Part shown: piece after piece, positions 1-10,703 of the stretch | Layout of the letters: each line of letters starts with the position of its first letter | How positions within the stretch are numbered: position 1 is the first letter of the stretch | Assembly (NCBI GenBank): GCA_021292165.1 | Contig: JAHFWL010000433.1 | Location: forward strand, 65,001 to 129,000 | DNA: 64,000 nucleotides | Reading direction: 5' to 3' | Origin: Shinisaurus crocodilurus | Lineage: Eukaryota > Chordata > Lepidosauria > Squamata > Shinisauridae | Program-made: the position numbers and the translations under genes | Notes under the pieces: generated by a model | What the model was told of the DNA's origin: nothing | Database searches by the model: none | Seen by the model: the letters and a program-made list of their open reading frames with translations, nothing else

Positions 1-85
1 AACATGCATAGGACTGCACTGCACATAATTCAATGTATTTATAATAAATGCACGTGTTATTACGGTATTTATTTAGTATATTTAG

Positions 86-480
86 GGTACAATCCTATGG
101 CTGCTAGACATAGTCTAGACAACCACAGGAGAAGTCAGAGTCCCAGCTCCATCCTTGGAAACACGCTCCGAGGTTGGAGCTGGGATTCCAACCTCGGAGT
201 GCCCTCCCTCTGCCCTCGCAGCCAGTGCTGGGAAAAACTGCACTGGCTGCGGCTCCAAGGTTGCAAGAGTGACCTCAGAGCTGAAGTGTTGTGGGCATTC
301 TGGGGGGCAGGGAGGGGAGGAAACAGGCACCGCCAGCATATGTAGTATCCTGGCGGCACCTCCTCTCCTCGCGCTCCAGGGCAAAAGACTTAGGTGGCCG
401 AAATCAGCCATCTAAGTCTTTTGCAAGGTGGGAGAAGCGCGGAAGCAACCTTCACCTCCGCGCTCCTTCCACCCTCCATA
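86..480. repeat. hairpin-rich interspersed repeat, copy 1
   Basis: This stretch matches 3,893-4,258 along most of its length. Shared blocks are an ATCCTATGGC start, a CTAGAC motif, CCAGCTCC, an AACCTCGGAG arm, a GGGAAAAACTGCAC-like block, and an ending with CGAAATC, a CTGTCTAG/CATCTAAG block and GTGGGAG. It contains several short inverted repeats and no convincing reading frame. The internal foldback structure and GC-rich core suggest a non-autonomous DNA transposon. I cannot see clean terminal inverted repeats or a target duplication, so the class is unresolved. Confidence 0.55.
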
Positions 481-687
481 CGATGCCCATAATCGTCTGA
501 GTTCAGAGGGTTACAGGCAGCCTCATTGGATTGTGCTGTTGAATTTCCTCCATTGTGGAACTCAGGGTAGGGCATGTGGGGTTACCAGGTGGTCTCCCAA
601 ACAAGCACTTACCAGACTCAGGCCTGTACCTGCTTAGCTGCAGCAATGTGGCTGCATGATCCTGTGCCCGCATATCATGCCCTAAGG

Positions 688-822
688 CAGTGTTTCTCAA
701 CCTTGGGTCCCCAGATGTTTTTGTCCTACAACTCCCAGCATGCCCCAGCCAGCTATGCTGGCTGGGGCATGCTGGGAGTTGTAGGCCAAAAACATCTGTG
801 GACCCAAGGTTGAGAAACACTG
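688..822. mobile_element. palindromic hAT MITE with perfect 8-bp TSD
   Basis: This 135-bp element is almost one continuous inverted repeat, with ends CAGTGTTTCTCAACC and its complement around a short AGCCAGC/GCTGGCT centre. It is flanked by the perfect 8-bp duplication CCCTAAGG (680-687 and 823-830). A CAG-start terminus with an 8-bp duplication is diagnostic of hAT elements. It belongs to the most abundant family in the window. It encodes nothing and must have been mobilised in trans. Confidence 0.9.
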
Positions 823-1647
823 CCCTAAGGCCCTGTGGGCTCTGGTGAGCCCAAAGTGCCCACCCACAGAGGAGTCAGCCTTTTTAATCTTTGCATCATT
901 GATTGCTCTTACCTTGATGCCTTCTAATCAGCTTCCCTTGAGAGTGACTAACAATGCCTCTTCTTTGTGATCCCATCATTCAGTCACTCCAAATGCAAAG
1001 GGAATGTGAATTGCTGTGAGGTGTGCTTCATAATCCTTCTTGCCAGTTCTCCTCTGCAGATCCCCCCCCACCCCAGCTGATTTTCCCTATTTACACTGAG
1101 GAATTGGTATGTAGGAGGAAACGGGTTAAGCACCCCGTCCCACCTTATTGATTCTCCCCTGCAAACAGTGCTGCAGTTAGGTAATTTTAGGGTGCTTCCA
1201 GATGAGGCCTTTATTGCGCCATTGCCCTGCCTCATTCACAGACTTTTATGGGGGTCAGCCAGACGTTGTTGTCTTCTACTCATAATGGTCCCATGTTTTC
1301 CCACCGCTTCCTTTTTCTTACCACAGAAAATCCATTCAGGCGGGAAAAAATGGACTAGCTGCAAAATGCCTTCTAATTGGTAAGCGCTTTGAGCCCTCCG
1401 TCTGGAAACATCCTTCGATATTGGACTTAATGGTCTTATAGGGGTGCCAATGGAGGCTTTCTTTAGCCCCTGTGTGGGGTGTGTGTGTGAATTTCCAGAT
1501 TGGTGCCCCATACAGTTACTTATGAGGAAAAACCACTGACATTCCCGAGAGACAGTAGGATATGCTGCAATTGGGACAAAATTGGGATATGCTGAAGTGG
1601 GAGCAAAACCTGCCATCTCATCTCAGTACAAGGTTCAGTTTAGACCA

Positions 1648-1755
1648 AGGGTGCCCCTCCAGATGTTTTGGCCTACAACTCCCATCATTCCTCACCATAG
1701 GCTATGCTGGTTAGGGTTGTAGGCCAAAACATCTGGAGGCCAAAACATCTCCATG
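1648..1755. mobile_element. degenerate palindromic hAT MITE
   Basis: This is an older copy of the family at 688-822. It has CTCCAGATGTTTTGGCCTAC on the left and the complementary TTGTAGGCCAAAACATCTGG on the right, followed by a repeated GGCCAAAACATCT. The ends are eroded and no duplication is recognisable. Confidence 0.7.
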
Positions 1756-1793
1756 GTTTGGAAGATTGAAAATGAGCCGTTTGGGGTTATATG

Positions 1794-2343
1794 TGTTAGG
1801 TTTTGCATAGTGGGCAGAACGAGATTGTCACCTGACATCAGGATTGTCACCTGACATGGAGGATGTCTCTTGAGGTGAAGTACACAAGGTCTTCTGTCAC
1901 CAGACATAGTCTCAAGGTTTATGAGTCAGCAACCATGGAACAAGGAGTTTGGAGTAAACAGGTGTGAAGAATAGGTTATATAACTGGTGAGTAATATCCT
2001 ATTTATAGATACTATAAATAGGGTCTTACTATATAAGTTGGGATAAGACACACATCCCCTCACTTGAGTCTTGTTCTGGACTTCTACTTCAGGTCAGTCA
2101 CTTCACTGCATCTCAGCCTTACCACTGGGGTCTTGGATTTGTATCTGCAAAGATGTAGCGAGATGGGATCATCTCTTCTGCGTAAGAGTTGCATTGCTTG
2201 CCTTAATCCCATGTAATTGAGTCTTACAAATAAACTCTTTAATCTTTATTAACTGCTGTTATCTCCTCCTTCCGTCTGCGTGACTGGGACTGAGGGTCAC
2301 TGGCTAGATGAGCTTTTGAGCCCGGGTCAGTCCAGCTCTCACA
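1794..2343 (+). mobile_element. solo LTR of an endogenous retrovirus, copy 1
   Basis: A 550-bp sequence starts TGTTAGG, ends CTCACA, and is flanked by the perfect 5-bp duplication ATATG (1,789-1,793 and 2,344-2,348). TG...CA ends with a short duplication are the signature of retroviral integration. A TATATAAG-like box lies near 2,030 and an AATAAA polyadenylation signal near 2,231. A second copy lies on the minus strand at 46,491-47,712. No internal viral sequence is present between the duplications, so this is a solo LTR left by LTR-LTR recombination. The 5-bp duplication alone does not fix the retrovirus class. Confidence 0.88.
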
Positions 2344-2348
2344 ATATG

Positions 2349-3892
2349 TCCTTATTCTCCTTCTCTCTTACATGCAGCTTTACTTTGAGTTTGCACTTTA
2401 GTGCAAACCATGATTTCCCATGACATCTGGATTGGCAAAACAAGAATCGAAAAACCATAGTTTGAAGAGGGTTTCCAGCTCTAGTTGGGACAGCACATGT
2501 GCTAACCATATGTTGTCTGTGGTTCGGTGGACTGTGCTTGGGAGACATTGCTCCAATTGGCAAAAATTGTCACTGGGGTCACCACCTTTGCTTCCCATCC
2601 CAGTAATGCCCCTGAGCAAAGTGCTCTGCTACCTAACATAGAACTGAGTGGTTGCCACTTGTTTCTGTGGAATTAAGTAAAATCGTGTCCTCAAGGATAC
2701 AGTTTGTGTGGGTGGCCAGACCTGCCCTCTGCTCAGTGCCAGCTCCAGGTTTTAGAAGCCTTTGGGCAAGATGCCCTCAATTGGGGGGGGGGGTTCTTTG
2801 AGTAGACGCCACTCTTCCTTGTCACTTATTGACCCAAGTTGCACAACCACCTACTGGGAAAGCTCAAAGCAAGTGGAGGATGCCGCTGTATCTCCTGACT
2901 TCTTTTCATCGCTCGCATGCTCAGAAAGGGCAGAGGAATAGGCTGTGACAGCTAGGAGGAGGAGTAGCAGGGCCAGGAGGCTTGTGGGGGGCAGCAGTAG
3001 GCCTCTGAAGGGATATGGGCCTTGGCCAGTGCCTACCCCTGATGCTGGCCCAGGCCTCTGTTCCTGACACTGGGTGTAGAAGAGAATTCAAGTTTGCAAA
3101 GATTGAGAAAAGAAAGAGATCAGACGTGTTGTGTTTTTTGTTTTTTTTTAAAAAAGAGCATGAAACAATTGGTAAACTATCAATTCGACCCTTATTAGAG
3201 CCCACTTACATTGCTCCAAACATGTTTTCTGTTTATGTTCCATACCACAGAATGGTGCTTTGTGGCACTGCTGATGGAATTACATGAACTGATTGTGGCC
3301 CTACTCTCACTGAATCTCCCAGATGTTCCTCAAGGATGAGGAAAATGTTTTCATTCTGAAATTACCCTGGGCAAGCTCCATGTCCCCAACATTTTATTGC
3401 TAAAAATGTCTTGGGCTTGGTGTCAACTGAAAAGTTAAATATTTTTGGAAAGTTTAAACAGCCTGCTATGCTATTTTTGGATTATTCAAGTGCATTAAGA
3501 TGGATGTTTTCCATGTATCATCTCCCACCCCACCCCCACACTACACACACATATTTCTTTTCGTACTCATATAACCTCTTTGATTTATTGTTTGAACCAT
3601 TGCACACTTCACAATCTCACACATATTCCCTCTAGACCAGACAGAATGGACCAAGAGATGGGTTAGCTGGGATGTTCTGGGGAGCTAAAGCATTTATGCT
3701 TATATCTCTTGTGTATACATGATGCTGTGTGCCTTTTCAGCCCTGCAGGTGAAACACACTACAAATAGTCTTTAGCTAGTTATATAACAAACTCCTGAAG
3801 CAGCATTTTTACTAGAAATTGCTATCTATTTGAAAGCATCTTCCATTGTAACTACCCCTCCAGTGCAGTGGTTCATGATGATGTTAAATATG
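2349..3892. other. unassigned non-coding stretch
   Basis: I see no gene or confident mobile element. A poly-G run lies near 2,785 and A/T-rich stretches near 3,130 and 3,540. Short open frames lack codon or splice support. Confidence 0.5.
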
Positions 3893-4258
3893 TGGGCAGA
3901 GCGATCCTATGGCCCCTAGACAGCATCTAGAGGGCCGTAGGATCATTCGCATTCCCAGCTCCGAGGTCGGAAAAGAGCTCCAACCTCGGAGCTGTGGATC
4001 TGCACTTGGATTCCCCTCCCCCCTCTCGCAGCTGGCATGGAAAGAACTGCACCGGCTGCTTCTCTGGGGTCGTCAAAGCGACCTCGTAGAAGGGGTTTAG
4101 GGGCGGGAAGGGGAGGGGAGGAGATCGGCGCCACCGAGATACAACGTATCTGGGTGGTGCCTCAGCCTCCTTCCCTCTTCCTCCCAAGCACCGCAGTTAG
4201 ACCCCCGAAATCGGCTGTCTAGCTGCTTTGCAGAGTGGGAGGAGCACGGATGCGACCA
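3893..4258. repeat. hairpin-rich interspersed repeat, copy 2
   Basis: This is a diverged copy of the repeat at 86-480. It opens with a hairpin (GATCCTATGGCCC paired with GGGCCGTAGGATC), followed by a second hairpin built from CTCCGAGGT and ACCTCGGAG. The rest aligns with copy 1 through the CGAAATCGGCTGTCTAG block. Two copies in one 4-kb stretch show an interspersed family. The transposon class is not resolved. Confidence 0.55.
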
Positions 4259-4289
4259 ACTCAAATTTCACCTTTACTATGATCTAGGT

Positions 4290-4425
4290 CAGCCTTCCCT
4301 AACTTGGTGCCCTCCAGATGTTTTGGATTACAAATCCCAGAATTCCTTACCATTGGCCATGCTGGCTGGGGCTGATGGGAGTTGAAGTCCAGAACATCTG
4401 GAGGGCACCAGGTTGGAGAAGGATG
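4290..4425. mobile_element. palindromic hAT MITE with perfect 8-bp TSD
   Basis: A 136-bp inverted repeat begins CAGCCTTCCC and ends GGAGAAGGATG. Its perfect duplication is ATCTAGGT (4,282-4,289 and 4,426-4,433). Inner blocks CCCTCCAGATGTTTTGG and CCAGAACATCTGGAGGG pair. It is the older subfamily of the element at 688-822. Confidence 0.88.
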
Positions 4426-4690
4426 ATCTAGGTGCCCTCGTCGAAGCCTCGATCATAGCAATCTATGATCTAGATCAGGGGTGGGCAACACATGGCCAGC
4501 GGGCTGCATGTGGCATCCACGGCCCTCCAGTGTGGCCCCTCAATTTTTAAAAAAAATTATGATAAAAATGGCATCTGTAGCTGCTATGAAGTGCCCAAAG
4601 GCTTAAATTTAACTTGGGAGTGTACTGCAAGCTTGTGCATTTCCTCCCCTTCTCCTGTTGAAATAATCAAAGCATCTCCTTTGTCTTAAC

Positions 4691-4815
4691 CAGCCTTCCC
4701 CACCCTGGTGTCCTCCAAATGTTTTGGGCTACAACTCCATTCTTGACCATTCTGGTTGGGGATTGTGGGAGCTGAAGTCCAAAACATCTAGAAGGTGCCA
4801 GGTTGTGGAAGGCTG
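4691..4815. mobile_element. palindromic hAT MITE
   Basis: Ends are CAGCCTTCCCCACC and GGTTGTGGAAGGCTG. The flanking octamers GTCTTAAC and TTCTTAAC match at 7 of 8 positions. It is the same family as 4,290-4,425. Confidence 0.82.
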
Positions 4816-4955
4816 TTCTTAACCATGGAGTAGTAGCTTTATGTCTGACATGATTTGAAGTGGGTTTGCCATCCATGGTTACGAGGCAAACTTGATTAGT
4901 GCTAACCATGGTTAGCACCAATTCAAAAGAAATGCTTTACCATGGTTAAGCAAAG
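4816..4955. repeat. foldback sequence with perfect 18-bp palindrome
   Basis: CTTAACCATGG near 4,819 is complementary to CCATGGTTAAG near 4,942. At the centre is the exact palindrome TGCTAACCATGGTTAGCA (4,900-4,917). It is probably another foldback MITE that overlaps the target duplication of the preceding element. Confidence 0.5.
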
Positions 4956-5454
4956 AGGGGAATTCATGCAGGAGAGGGGAGGATAAGGAAGCATGTAAGA
5001 CCATAACACACTCCCAAATTCTTGATTGTGGTTAGGAGACTGAGAATGTTATGTCTGCATTGTGCTGATGTATGTAAAGTGTTTTGAATACCCTCTCTGT
5101 TCACTCAAAAGTAACTAAGTCCCACTGTGATCAATAGAGATTACACCCCCAGTAAGTGTGTTTAGGATTGCAATGTAAAAGCTTAGTAGGTAGCGGTGGT
5201 GGTGGTAGAAAAGACGTTGCTTGTTTTTCATCTAATTTAAAATTGGTACAAAATCAGTTTGTGAACTGTTCTGTGCTGGGGAGCAACTATTTCTGTCCAT
5301 TTGGAACAGAAATAGAGGGCTGGGTGGGTCATTGTTACTGTTGTCCAGTGGTACATATCTAAAATAGATATGTCATTGCTCCAACCATTGTGAAATCATG
5401 CCCTCAGCCTGGAAATATCTTCTCCCTGATATGCAAGAGTATGTTATGTTTCCT

Positions 5455-6830
5455 TAGTAGCTGTTGTTGTTGTTATTATCATCATTATCATTATCATATC
5501 TATACTGCCCAATAGCTGAAGCTCTCTGGGCGGTTCACAGCAATTCACAAAACACAGATACAATAAAACACAGCATAAAAATCACAATAAAAATACAGCA
5601 TAAGATACAGATACCACAAAATACAGCATAAAATTTCAATGTACAAAATGTAAAACAGTTTAAACAGCTAAAACAATTTCAATAAAAGGAAAAAAAAACT
5701 AGAACTTTTAAAACTGCTGACATGTCCAATCATATGCCATTAAATGCCTGGGAGTAGAGGACGATCTTAACCTGGCGCTGAAAAGATGACAGAGTTGGCA
5801 CCAGGTGGGCCTCAGTGGGGAGATCAAAAATTGGGGGGCCATCACTGAGAAGGTGCTCTCCCTTGTTGCCACCCTCCGAGCCTCCCTTGGAGGTGGCACT
5901 AAGAGGAAAGCATCAGATGTAGATCATAGTGTCCAGGTAGATTCAGACTGGGAGAGGCGTTCTGTCAGGTATTGTGGTCTCAAGCCATGTAGGGCTTTAT
6001 AGGTTAAATCCAGCACCTTGAATTGGGCTCAGAGTCGGAAGTATACAGGCAGCCAGTGGAAGCAGGCCAGGATTGGTCTTATATGTTCAGACCTTCTGGT
6101 CCCAGTTATTAATCTGGCTGCCTCATTTCACACAAGCTGCAGCTTCTGAACAGTCTTCAAGGGCAGCCCCATGTAGAGTGCATTGCATTCATCCAACTTG
6201 GAGGTTATCAGAGCATAGTTTACTGAAACCAGGTTAACCCTGTACAGATAGGACTGGTAGAAGGCACTCCGTGCCACTGAGACCACCTGAGCCTCAAGTG
6301 ACAAAGATGGCTCCAGGAGGACACCCAAGCGACGAACTTGCTCCTTCAAGGGGAGTGCAACCCCCATCCAGAACAGGTTAAACATCCTCCACCCGGTCAG
6401 AGGAACCACCCACTAACAGCATCTCAGTCTTGTCTGGATTGAGCTTCAGTTTGTGAGCCCTCAGCCAGTCCATTGTTGCAGCCAGGTACCTGGTTCAGCA
6501 CATCCACAGCCTCACCTGCTGGAGATGAAAAGGAGAAATAGAGCTGTGTATCATCAGCATAATGATGGCAGTGCTCTCCAAAACACCAGATGACCACACT
6601 CAGCTGTTTCATGTAGATGTTGAATAGCATGGGAGACAAAACTGACCCCTGAGGTACCCCATACTGGAGAATCCACGGGGCCAAGCAATATTCCCCAAGC
6701 ACCACCTTCTGGTCTTTCGTATGGCCAGTGTAGCTCCTAATTCTGCCCCCCTCCATTGAGAAGGTATCCCTGGAGTGACCCCTCTGGAGTGTGGCTGGTA
6801 AAATCTAGGTAGAGTCACATGTCTTCAGTT
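5455..6830 (-). pseudogene. L2/CR1-clade LINE, 5'-truncated, RT C-terminal half
   Basis: Minus-strand translation gives reverse transcriptase motifs of the CR1/L2 clade. Around 6,520-6,650 it shows GVPQGSVLSPMLFNIYMK (domain 4) followed by YADDTQLYFSF, with the catalytic YADD intact. After a frameshift near 6,415 a second frame carries LPLKEQVRRLGVLLEPSL and LDECNALYMGLPLKTVQKLQ, the conserved C-terminal region. The 3' UTR continues to a tail near 5,455-5,520 reading GGGCAGTATAGAT before TAATGATGATAATAA-type repeats, as in L2-like elements. The endonuclease half is missing. It would have encoded a target-primed reverse transcriptase and is now dead. Confidence 0.85.
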
Positions 6831-7529
6831 TTAATTTCTCCTTCTCCACTGACAGTATCCTGTGGTTGAATGTGCTTTACTGTCTTATCCTTGAGGGAAC
6901 TTAAAAAACTCCTAGAGTCTCACTCTGCCTGGCCAGTTGCCCTCATTAAGCCTCTAAGCAGCTGATACCTGGCTTTTTGCCTTTCCCTTTGAAAGCATGT
7001 CCAAGTATTTCAAGCTGAAAAGAAAATATAACATCATGCAATGTTATTTTAATAACTACCACTATATTGTATGACCTTTGATAGCCTGTTTTGTATCTGA
7101 TCCAGGCTGTGTCTGAGGCAGTTTTCCCGAGCTGTGTTATTACAGTAGTGACAGAAAGGTTCTTCTCTGTACAAGCTGTACAGCCACTTTGTAAACATAT
7201 GACTGTGCGGTATGTGTTGTGGAAAACTGCCATTTTAAATTTGAATAATCCTTCGAAATGTGTCTTTTTAATCTGAAGGATCTGGTTGCACGTTCATGTT
7301 CTTGCTCTTGGGAATAGATGCAGATTTACAGATGTGCATAACTGCTTACAGATCGACACAGGGAAACGTTTTGGTGGCGGCATGATTTGGGTCTCTTTCA
7401 CACCGAGGAATAAATGGTGGATATGCCATTTCTAAGACTACAGAAGTGAGTAATAGGACTAAAAAGTGATTCACATATCCTTGAGAAAGCAGACGGAGGG
7501 TTTGCTTACTTGCCCAGGTAAAGTCATAA
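6831..7529. other. unassigned stretch
   Basis: I see no recognisable gene, LINE or MITE here. Frames on both strands are short and unsupported. Confidence 0.4.
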
Positions 7530-7860
7530 AGGAGAAGCAACTCAGTGGTAGAGCTGAGCACATGCTTTGCATGCCATGCAGAAAGTCCTCGATATGGTCT
7601 CTGGCATCCTCAAGTAAAAGGATCACAGGGGCAAGGACTGGGAAAGATCCCTGCCTCCTCCGGAGAGACGGGAGGACCAGTGCTAGTTAGGATAGGACCA
7701 GCGTTCTCCAACCTTGGGTCCCCAGATGTTTTTGGCCTACAACTCCCAGCATGCTGGGAGTTGTAGGCCAAAAACATCTGGGGACCCAAGGTTGGAGAAC
7801 ACTGGGATAGACAATACCAGTCTAGGTGGACCTTTGCTCTGATTCAGTAAAGGCAGGTTC
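7530..7860 (+). mobile_element. tRNA-Ala-derived SINE, split by a hAT MITE
   Basis: The head resembles tRNA-Ala(UGC): ACTCAGTGGTAGAGC (box A), then the anticodon region CTTTGCATG and a decayed box B. The body reads GGGAAAGATCCCTGCCTC and continues after the insertion at 7,699-7,804 with GACAATACCAGTCTAGGTGGAC and TGATTCAGTAAAGGCAG. The SINE was therefore present before the MITE landed in it. Pol III transcription and LINE-driven mobilisation are the family's general mode. Confidence 0.75.
7699..7804. mobile_element. perfectly palindromic hAT MITE inside a SINE
   Basis: A 106-bp near-perfect inverted repeat starts CAGCGTTCTCCAACC and ends GGTTGGAGAACACTG, with centre CCCAGCATGCTGGG. Flanking octamers GATAGGAC and GGATAGAC are related but rearranged. 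Its arm sequence is nearly that of 688-822, so it is a young copy. Confidence 0.85.
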
Positions 7861-8236
7861 GTATGGGTTCATGATTGCTGTGTTGCCTTTAAAGTAAGAA
7901 GAGTTCAGAACAGTGCCACTGAAAGTCTCTTTTCAGTTTCTGATTATGCTCAGGCAGCCATCAATAACAGATAGATGCCTCCTTCGAGAAGATAATGTTT
8001 CCTGGCCGGAGACTGTACGGCTTTCAGTGAACTGAACTCCATTAGCCTTCAGGATATGGCCAAAGCTATAGTGAATGGCCTTTCTTCTGGGTCAAGGCAG
8101 TGAATGCTGGGATGTATCAAAAGTTTAGTCTAGTCCAATTTCTTCCAAAGCTTCACACTTTCTGAACTACTTTCTACATAAGCATATTTGCTGAGGAACT
8201 CCTGCATCTGGCTGTAAGGCACCGAAGTGTGTGTGT
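7861..8236. other. unassigned stretch
   Basis: No gene or repeat was recognised. A short TG-rich tract runs into the next element. Confidence 0.4.
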
Positions 8237-8244
8237 TTGTGTGT

Positions 8245-8688
8245 CGGGGCAGTACTAGGTACCGAAAAGATCCAGGGCTCAGGCCCACAGGGGGGGGGAG
8301 CACAATTTTGCATATGCTAATTTACAGTATGCTCTAAAGTCTCTCTGTGTGTCTTTAAAGGACCCTGTCTGCTAAGGACACCCCTATTTGTAAAAAGGGG
8401 TGTATGGACAGGGGAGAGGAGGGCATTTGTTTGCAGGAAAAAAAAACCTCAGGCAGAAAGATTCAAGGGGTGGGAGCAGCAGGAGGTGAGGCACATGTGG
8501 TCAGAAAGCCAGCTAATCCAGGGGGATCAGATGCAACACAGATCATCAGGGCCCCTGCACCTTTATTTCAGCAAGTGCCCATGGACAGCAGGGTGGTGGG
8601 GCAGGTGGTGGCCTCCCAGAGATTTGGGGCTTCAGATGAAAGATTTGGGGCTCCAGCCCTAGTGGGCCACCCCCTAACACCGCCTCTG
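8245..8688. mobile_element. 444-bp non-autonomous hAT element, copy 1
   Basis: Left end CGGGGCAGTACTAGG and right end CCTAACACCGCCTCTG are imperfect terminal inverted repeats. The flanking octamers TTGTGTGT and GTGTGTGT match at 7 of 8. A second copy of exactly the same length lies inverted at 45,823-46,266, which independently confirms both boundaries. It encodes no transposase. Internal landmarks are ACCCCTATTTGTAAAAAGGG and CCAGGGGGATCAGATGCAAC. Confidence 0.85.
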
Positions 8689-8787
8689 GTGTGTGTCTGT
8701 GCACTGCACATGGATAACCCAAGCATAGTGGGGTACACTTTACTGGGGCCCTGAAGGGGCCCAGCCCAGGCTGTAACCTCATTAACA

Positions 8788-8829
8788 TGAAGAAGAAGGA
8801 GAAGGAGAAGGAGAAGGAGAAGGAGAAGA
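8788..8829. repeat. purine microsatellite (GAAGGA)n
   Basis: AGAAGAAGGAGAAGGAGAAGG continues as an uninterrupted purine run of about 40 bases. Confidence 0.9.
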
Positions 8830-8900
8830 AATGGAGGCTAAATTGTAGATTATACTTGAGGATACTTATGGAAACTTATTTCCATCTATCTATCTATTTA

Positions 8901-9151
8901 CAGTAATACTTTGGATTGCAAGTAACTTGGTTTGAGAGCGTTTTGCAAGACAAGCAAATTTTTAAATATTTATTTAATTTTTTTTTACTTGATATACAAG
9001 TGACGTCTTGCAATACAAGTACTGTAGTACGGCTTAAATTAAAAATCTCTGTACAAATTTTTTTTGGGGGGATTTCGTTTTGATATAAGAATGTTTTGGA
9101 TTACAAGCACGTTTCCGGAACGAATTATGCTCTCAATCCAAGGCATGACTG
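8901..9151. mobile_element. Tc/mariner (Tigger-type) MITE with TA duplication
   Basis: A 251-bp element has terminal repeats CAGTAATACTTTGGATTG and the complement of CAGTCATGCCTTGGATTG. It is flanked by TA on both sides (8,899-8,900 and 9,152-9,153), the Tc/mariner target. It has no coding capacity. It sits in the T-rich tail of the SINE that continues at 9,152. Confidence 0.85.
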
Positions 9152-9388
9152 TATTACATTTATATCCCACCTTTTTTCCTCTTGCAAGGAACCCAAGGTG
9201 GCTTTTCTTGGTCTTCCTCCATCATTTCATCCTCACAACAACCCTATGAGATAGGTTAGGCTGAGAGTCAGTGACTGGCCCAAAGTCACCCAGTGAGCTT
9301 CATGGCTGAGTGGGAACTAGAATCTGGATCTCCCGAGTCCCTGTCCAACACTCTAACCACTACGCCACACTGGCTCTCAATGTACCTA
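9152..9388 (-). mobile_element. tRNA-derived SINE with L2-like tail (MIR-like), copy 1
   Basis: On the minus strand the head reads CCAGTGTGGCGTAGTGGTTA (box A region) and the body TTGGGCCAGTCACTGACTC. The tail region reads GCCACCTTGGGTTCCTTGC then GGTGGGATATAAATGTAATA. Other copies lie at 13,250, 17,043 and 27,113. The L2-like 3' end suggests trans-mobilisation by L2-type LINEs. Confidence 0.75.
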
Positions 9389-9660
9389 TCTATGTACCTG
9401 TTGTGAGATATTTGCTGGAGCCCATCAGAAGCACCATTCTGAACAAGCCCCATTCTGAACAGTGAGCTGTTGGCTCAGGCCTTCCTCTAGAACAGAGAGA
9501 GTGTGCGTGTGCAGTCAAAACTAGGACTTGTAGTTTGGGAGACAGATTGTGCTTTCCTATATGACATGCTCTCTCAAGAACTACCAGTTCCAGCGTTTTT
9601 TGTCCATCAGCAGGAGGGAGCGACAGCTGGTGGGAAGGGAAAAAGCAGTATAATGATCAG

Positions 9661-9781
9661 ATTTCAGAAGGGTTGCCGTGTTATTAATCTGTAGCAAAAG
9701 TAACAGCAAAGAGTCTTGTGGCACCTTAAAGACTAACAAATATATATTGCATGGACCGGAGCCCGCTTCATCAGATGCATT
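9661..9781 (-). repeat. amniote interspersed repeat with hammerhead-like half-core
   Basis: On the minus strand it reads GCATCTGATGAAGCGGGCTC, then TTTGTTAGTCTTTAAGGTGC, CACAAGACTC and TAACACGGC. From memory this is a repeat found in many amniotes, whose better-preserved copies carry CACGAAAGC after the CTGATGA hairpin. Here the GAAA half is lost. The family name is not known to me. Confidence 0.55.
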
Positions 9782-9791
9782 ATGTGTAATC

Positions 9792-10310
9792 CTCAGTTGG
9801 CAGGTATGAGACTGATGGATTTCCACTTCATTCGGCTAAATTGGTGCCATCCATCATGACAATTTCCAGAGGGGTAGAGCCATGTTAGTTCCCAGGGCTG
9901 TGGGAGCCAGTGCTGCTGGTAGGATTTACAGACCTCAGATATGTGGGTAACTCTGGTTCGCACACACAAGCATATGCATGTGCGCACACACATTATACTA
10001 CCATGGTTGGGACATGGTGGAAAAGCCCCAGTGTGTCCCCTAGCATAGTTTCAGAAGAAAAAATAAATTCATACTTAAAATAGAAACTTTTCTTGCATGA
10101 GTCCTAGACTAAAACAACAACGGAGGCATTGTGGGAAAAACAAAATGGTGGTGGCTTCCGGCCAAATGGTGACCAGTGGATCCCAATCTTCGCTATAGCA
10201 GGATGAGGGCAGGCTCTGGGGTCCTGGCAGCTGCTTAAGGATGCTGAATGCTGATGCTGGGGCTGATGCCGGGCGGAAAACCAGAAGTGACGCGACAGGA
10301 GACCTAGCAT
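9792..10310. other. unassigned stretch
   Basis: There is a short CACACA tract near 9,960. No gene is recognised. Confidence 0.4.
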
Positions 10311-10314
10311 GTCA

Positions 10315-10456
10315 GTTCCTGGTTCTCCAGCGCTGTTCTTTTTACGTAAATACCATGGTAAAGTACCTTAAAACGGCTGCGAATAGCAAATCGTGGCCGT
10401 TTTAAGGTACTTTACCATGGTATTTACGTAAAAAAAGCAGTGCCAGAGAACCAGGA
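10315..10456. mobile_element. foldback element with 45-bp arms
   Basis: Arms 10,333-10,377 and 10,396-10,440 are near-perfect complements (TACGTAAATACCATGG in the left arm). They are separated by an 18-bp loop and bordered by outer repeats TTCCTGGTTCTC and GAGAACCAGGAA. The two flanks also share CAGAAGTGACGCG / CAGGAAGTGACGCG, so the outer sequence is itself duplicated. Confidence 0.75.
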
Positions 10457-10459
10457 AGT

Positions 10460-10703
10460 GACGCGCTGGGGACCTCGTAGGTCCTTTCCCCGGTGCGTTT
10501 GGGTCGAGTGGCAGCAGCTAAGTCGCTGAGAGTCTCAAGAGGGCCGAGCGGGGCGAGTTCGACTCGCTTCAGCCCCCTTGAGACTCTTGGATACATCCCC
10601 GCCTGCGCAGCAGGAGGTGAACGGTGGGTGACCTCCCCCAGTCTGTGGAAAAATTGTCTTCCACGAAACCGGTCCCTGGTGCCAAAAAGGTTGGGGACCG
10701 CTG
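10460..10703 (-). mobile_element. hAT element end, GGTCCCCAACC family
   Basis: The right end reads GGTTGGGGACCGCTG preceded by CCGGTCCCTGGTGCC and a GTGGAAAAATTG block. This matches in inverse orientation the left end at 21,285 (CAGCGGTCCCCAACC). Inside, GAGAGTCTCAAG and CTTGAGACTCTTGG form a hairpin. The left boundary is uncertain. The termini resemble Charlie-type hAT families widespread in tetrapods. Confidence 0.6.
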
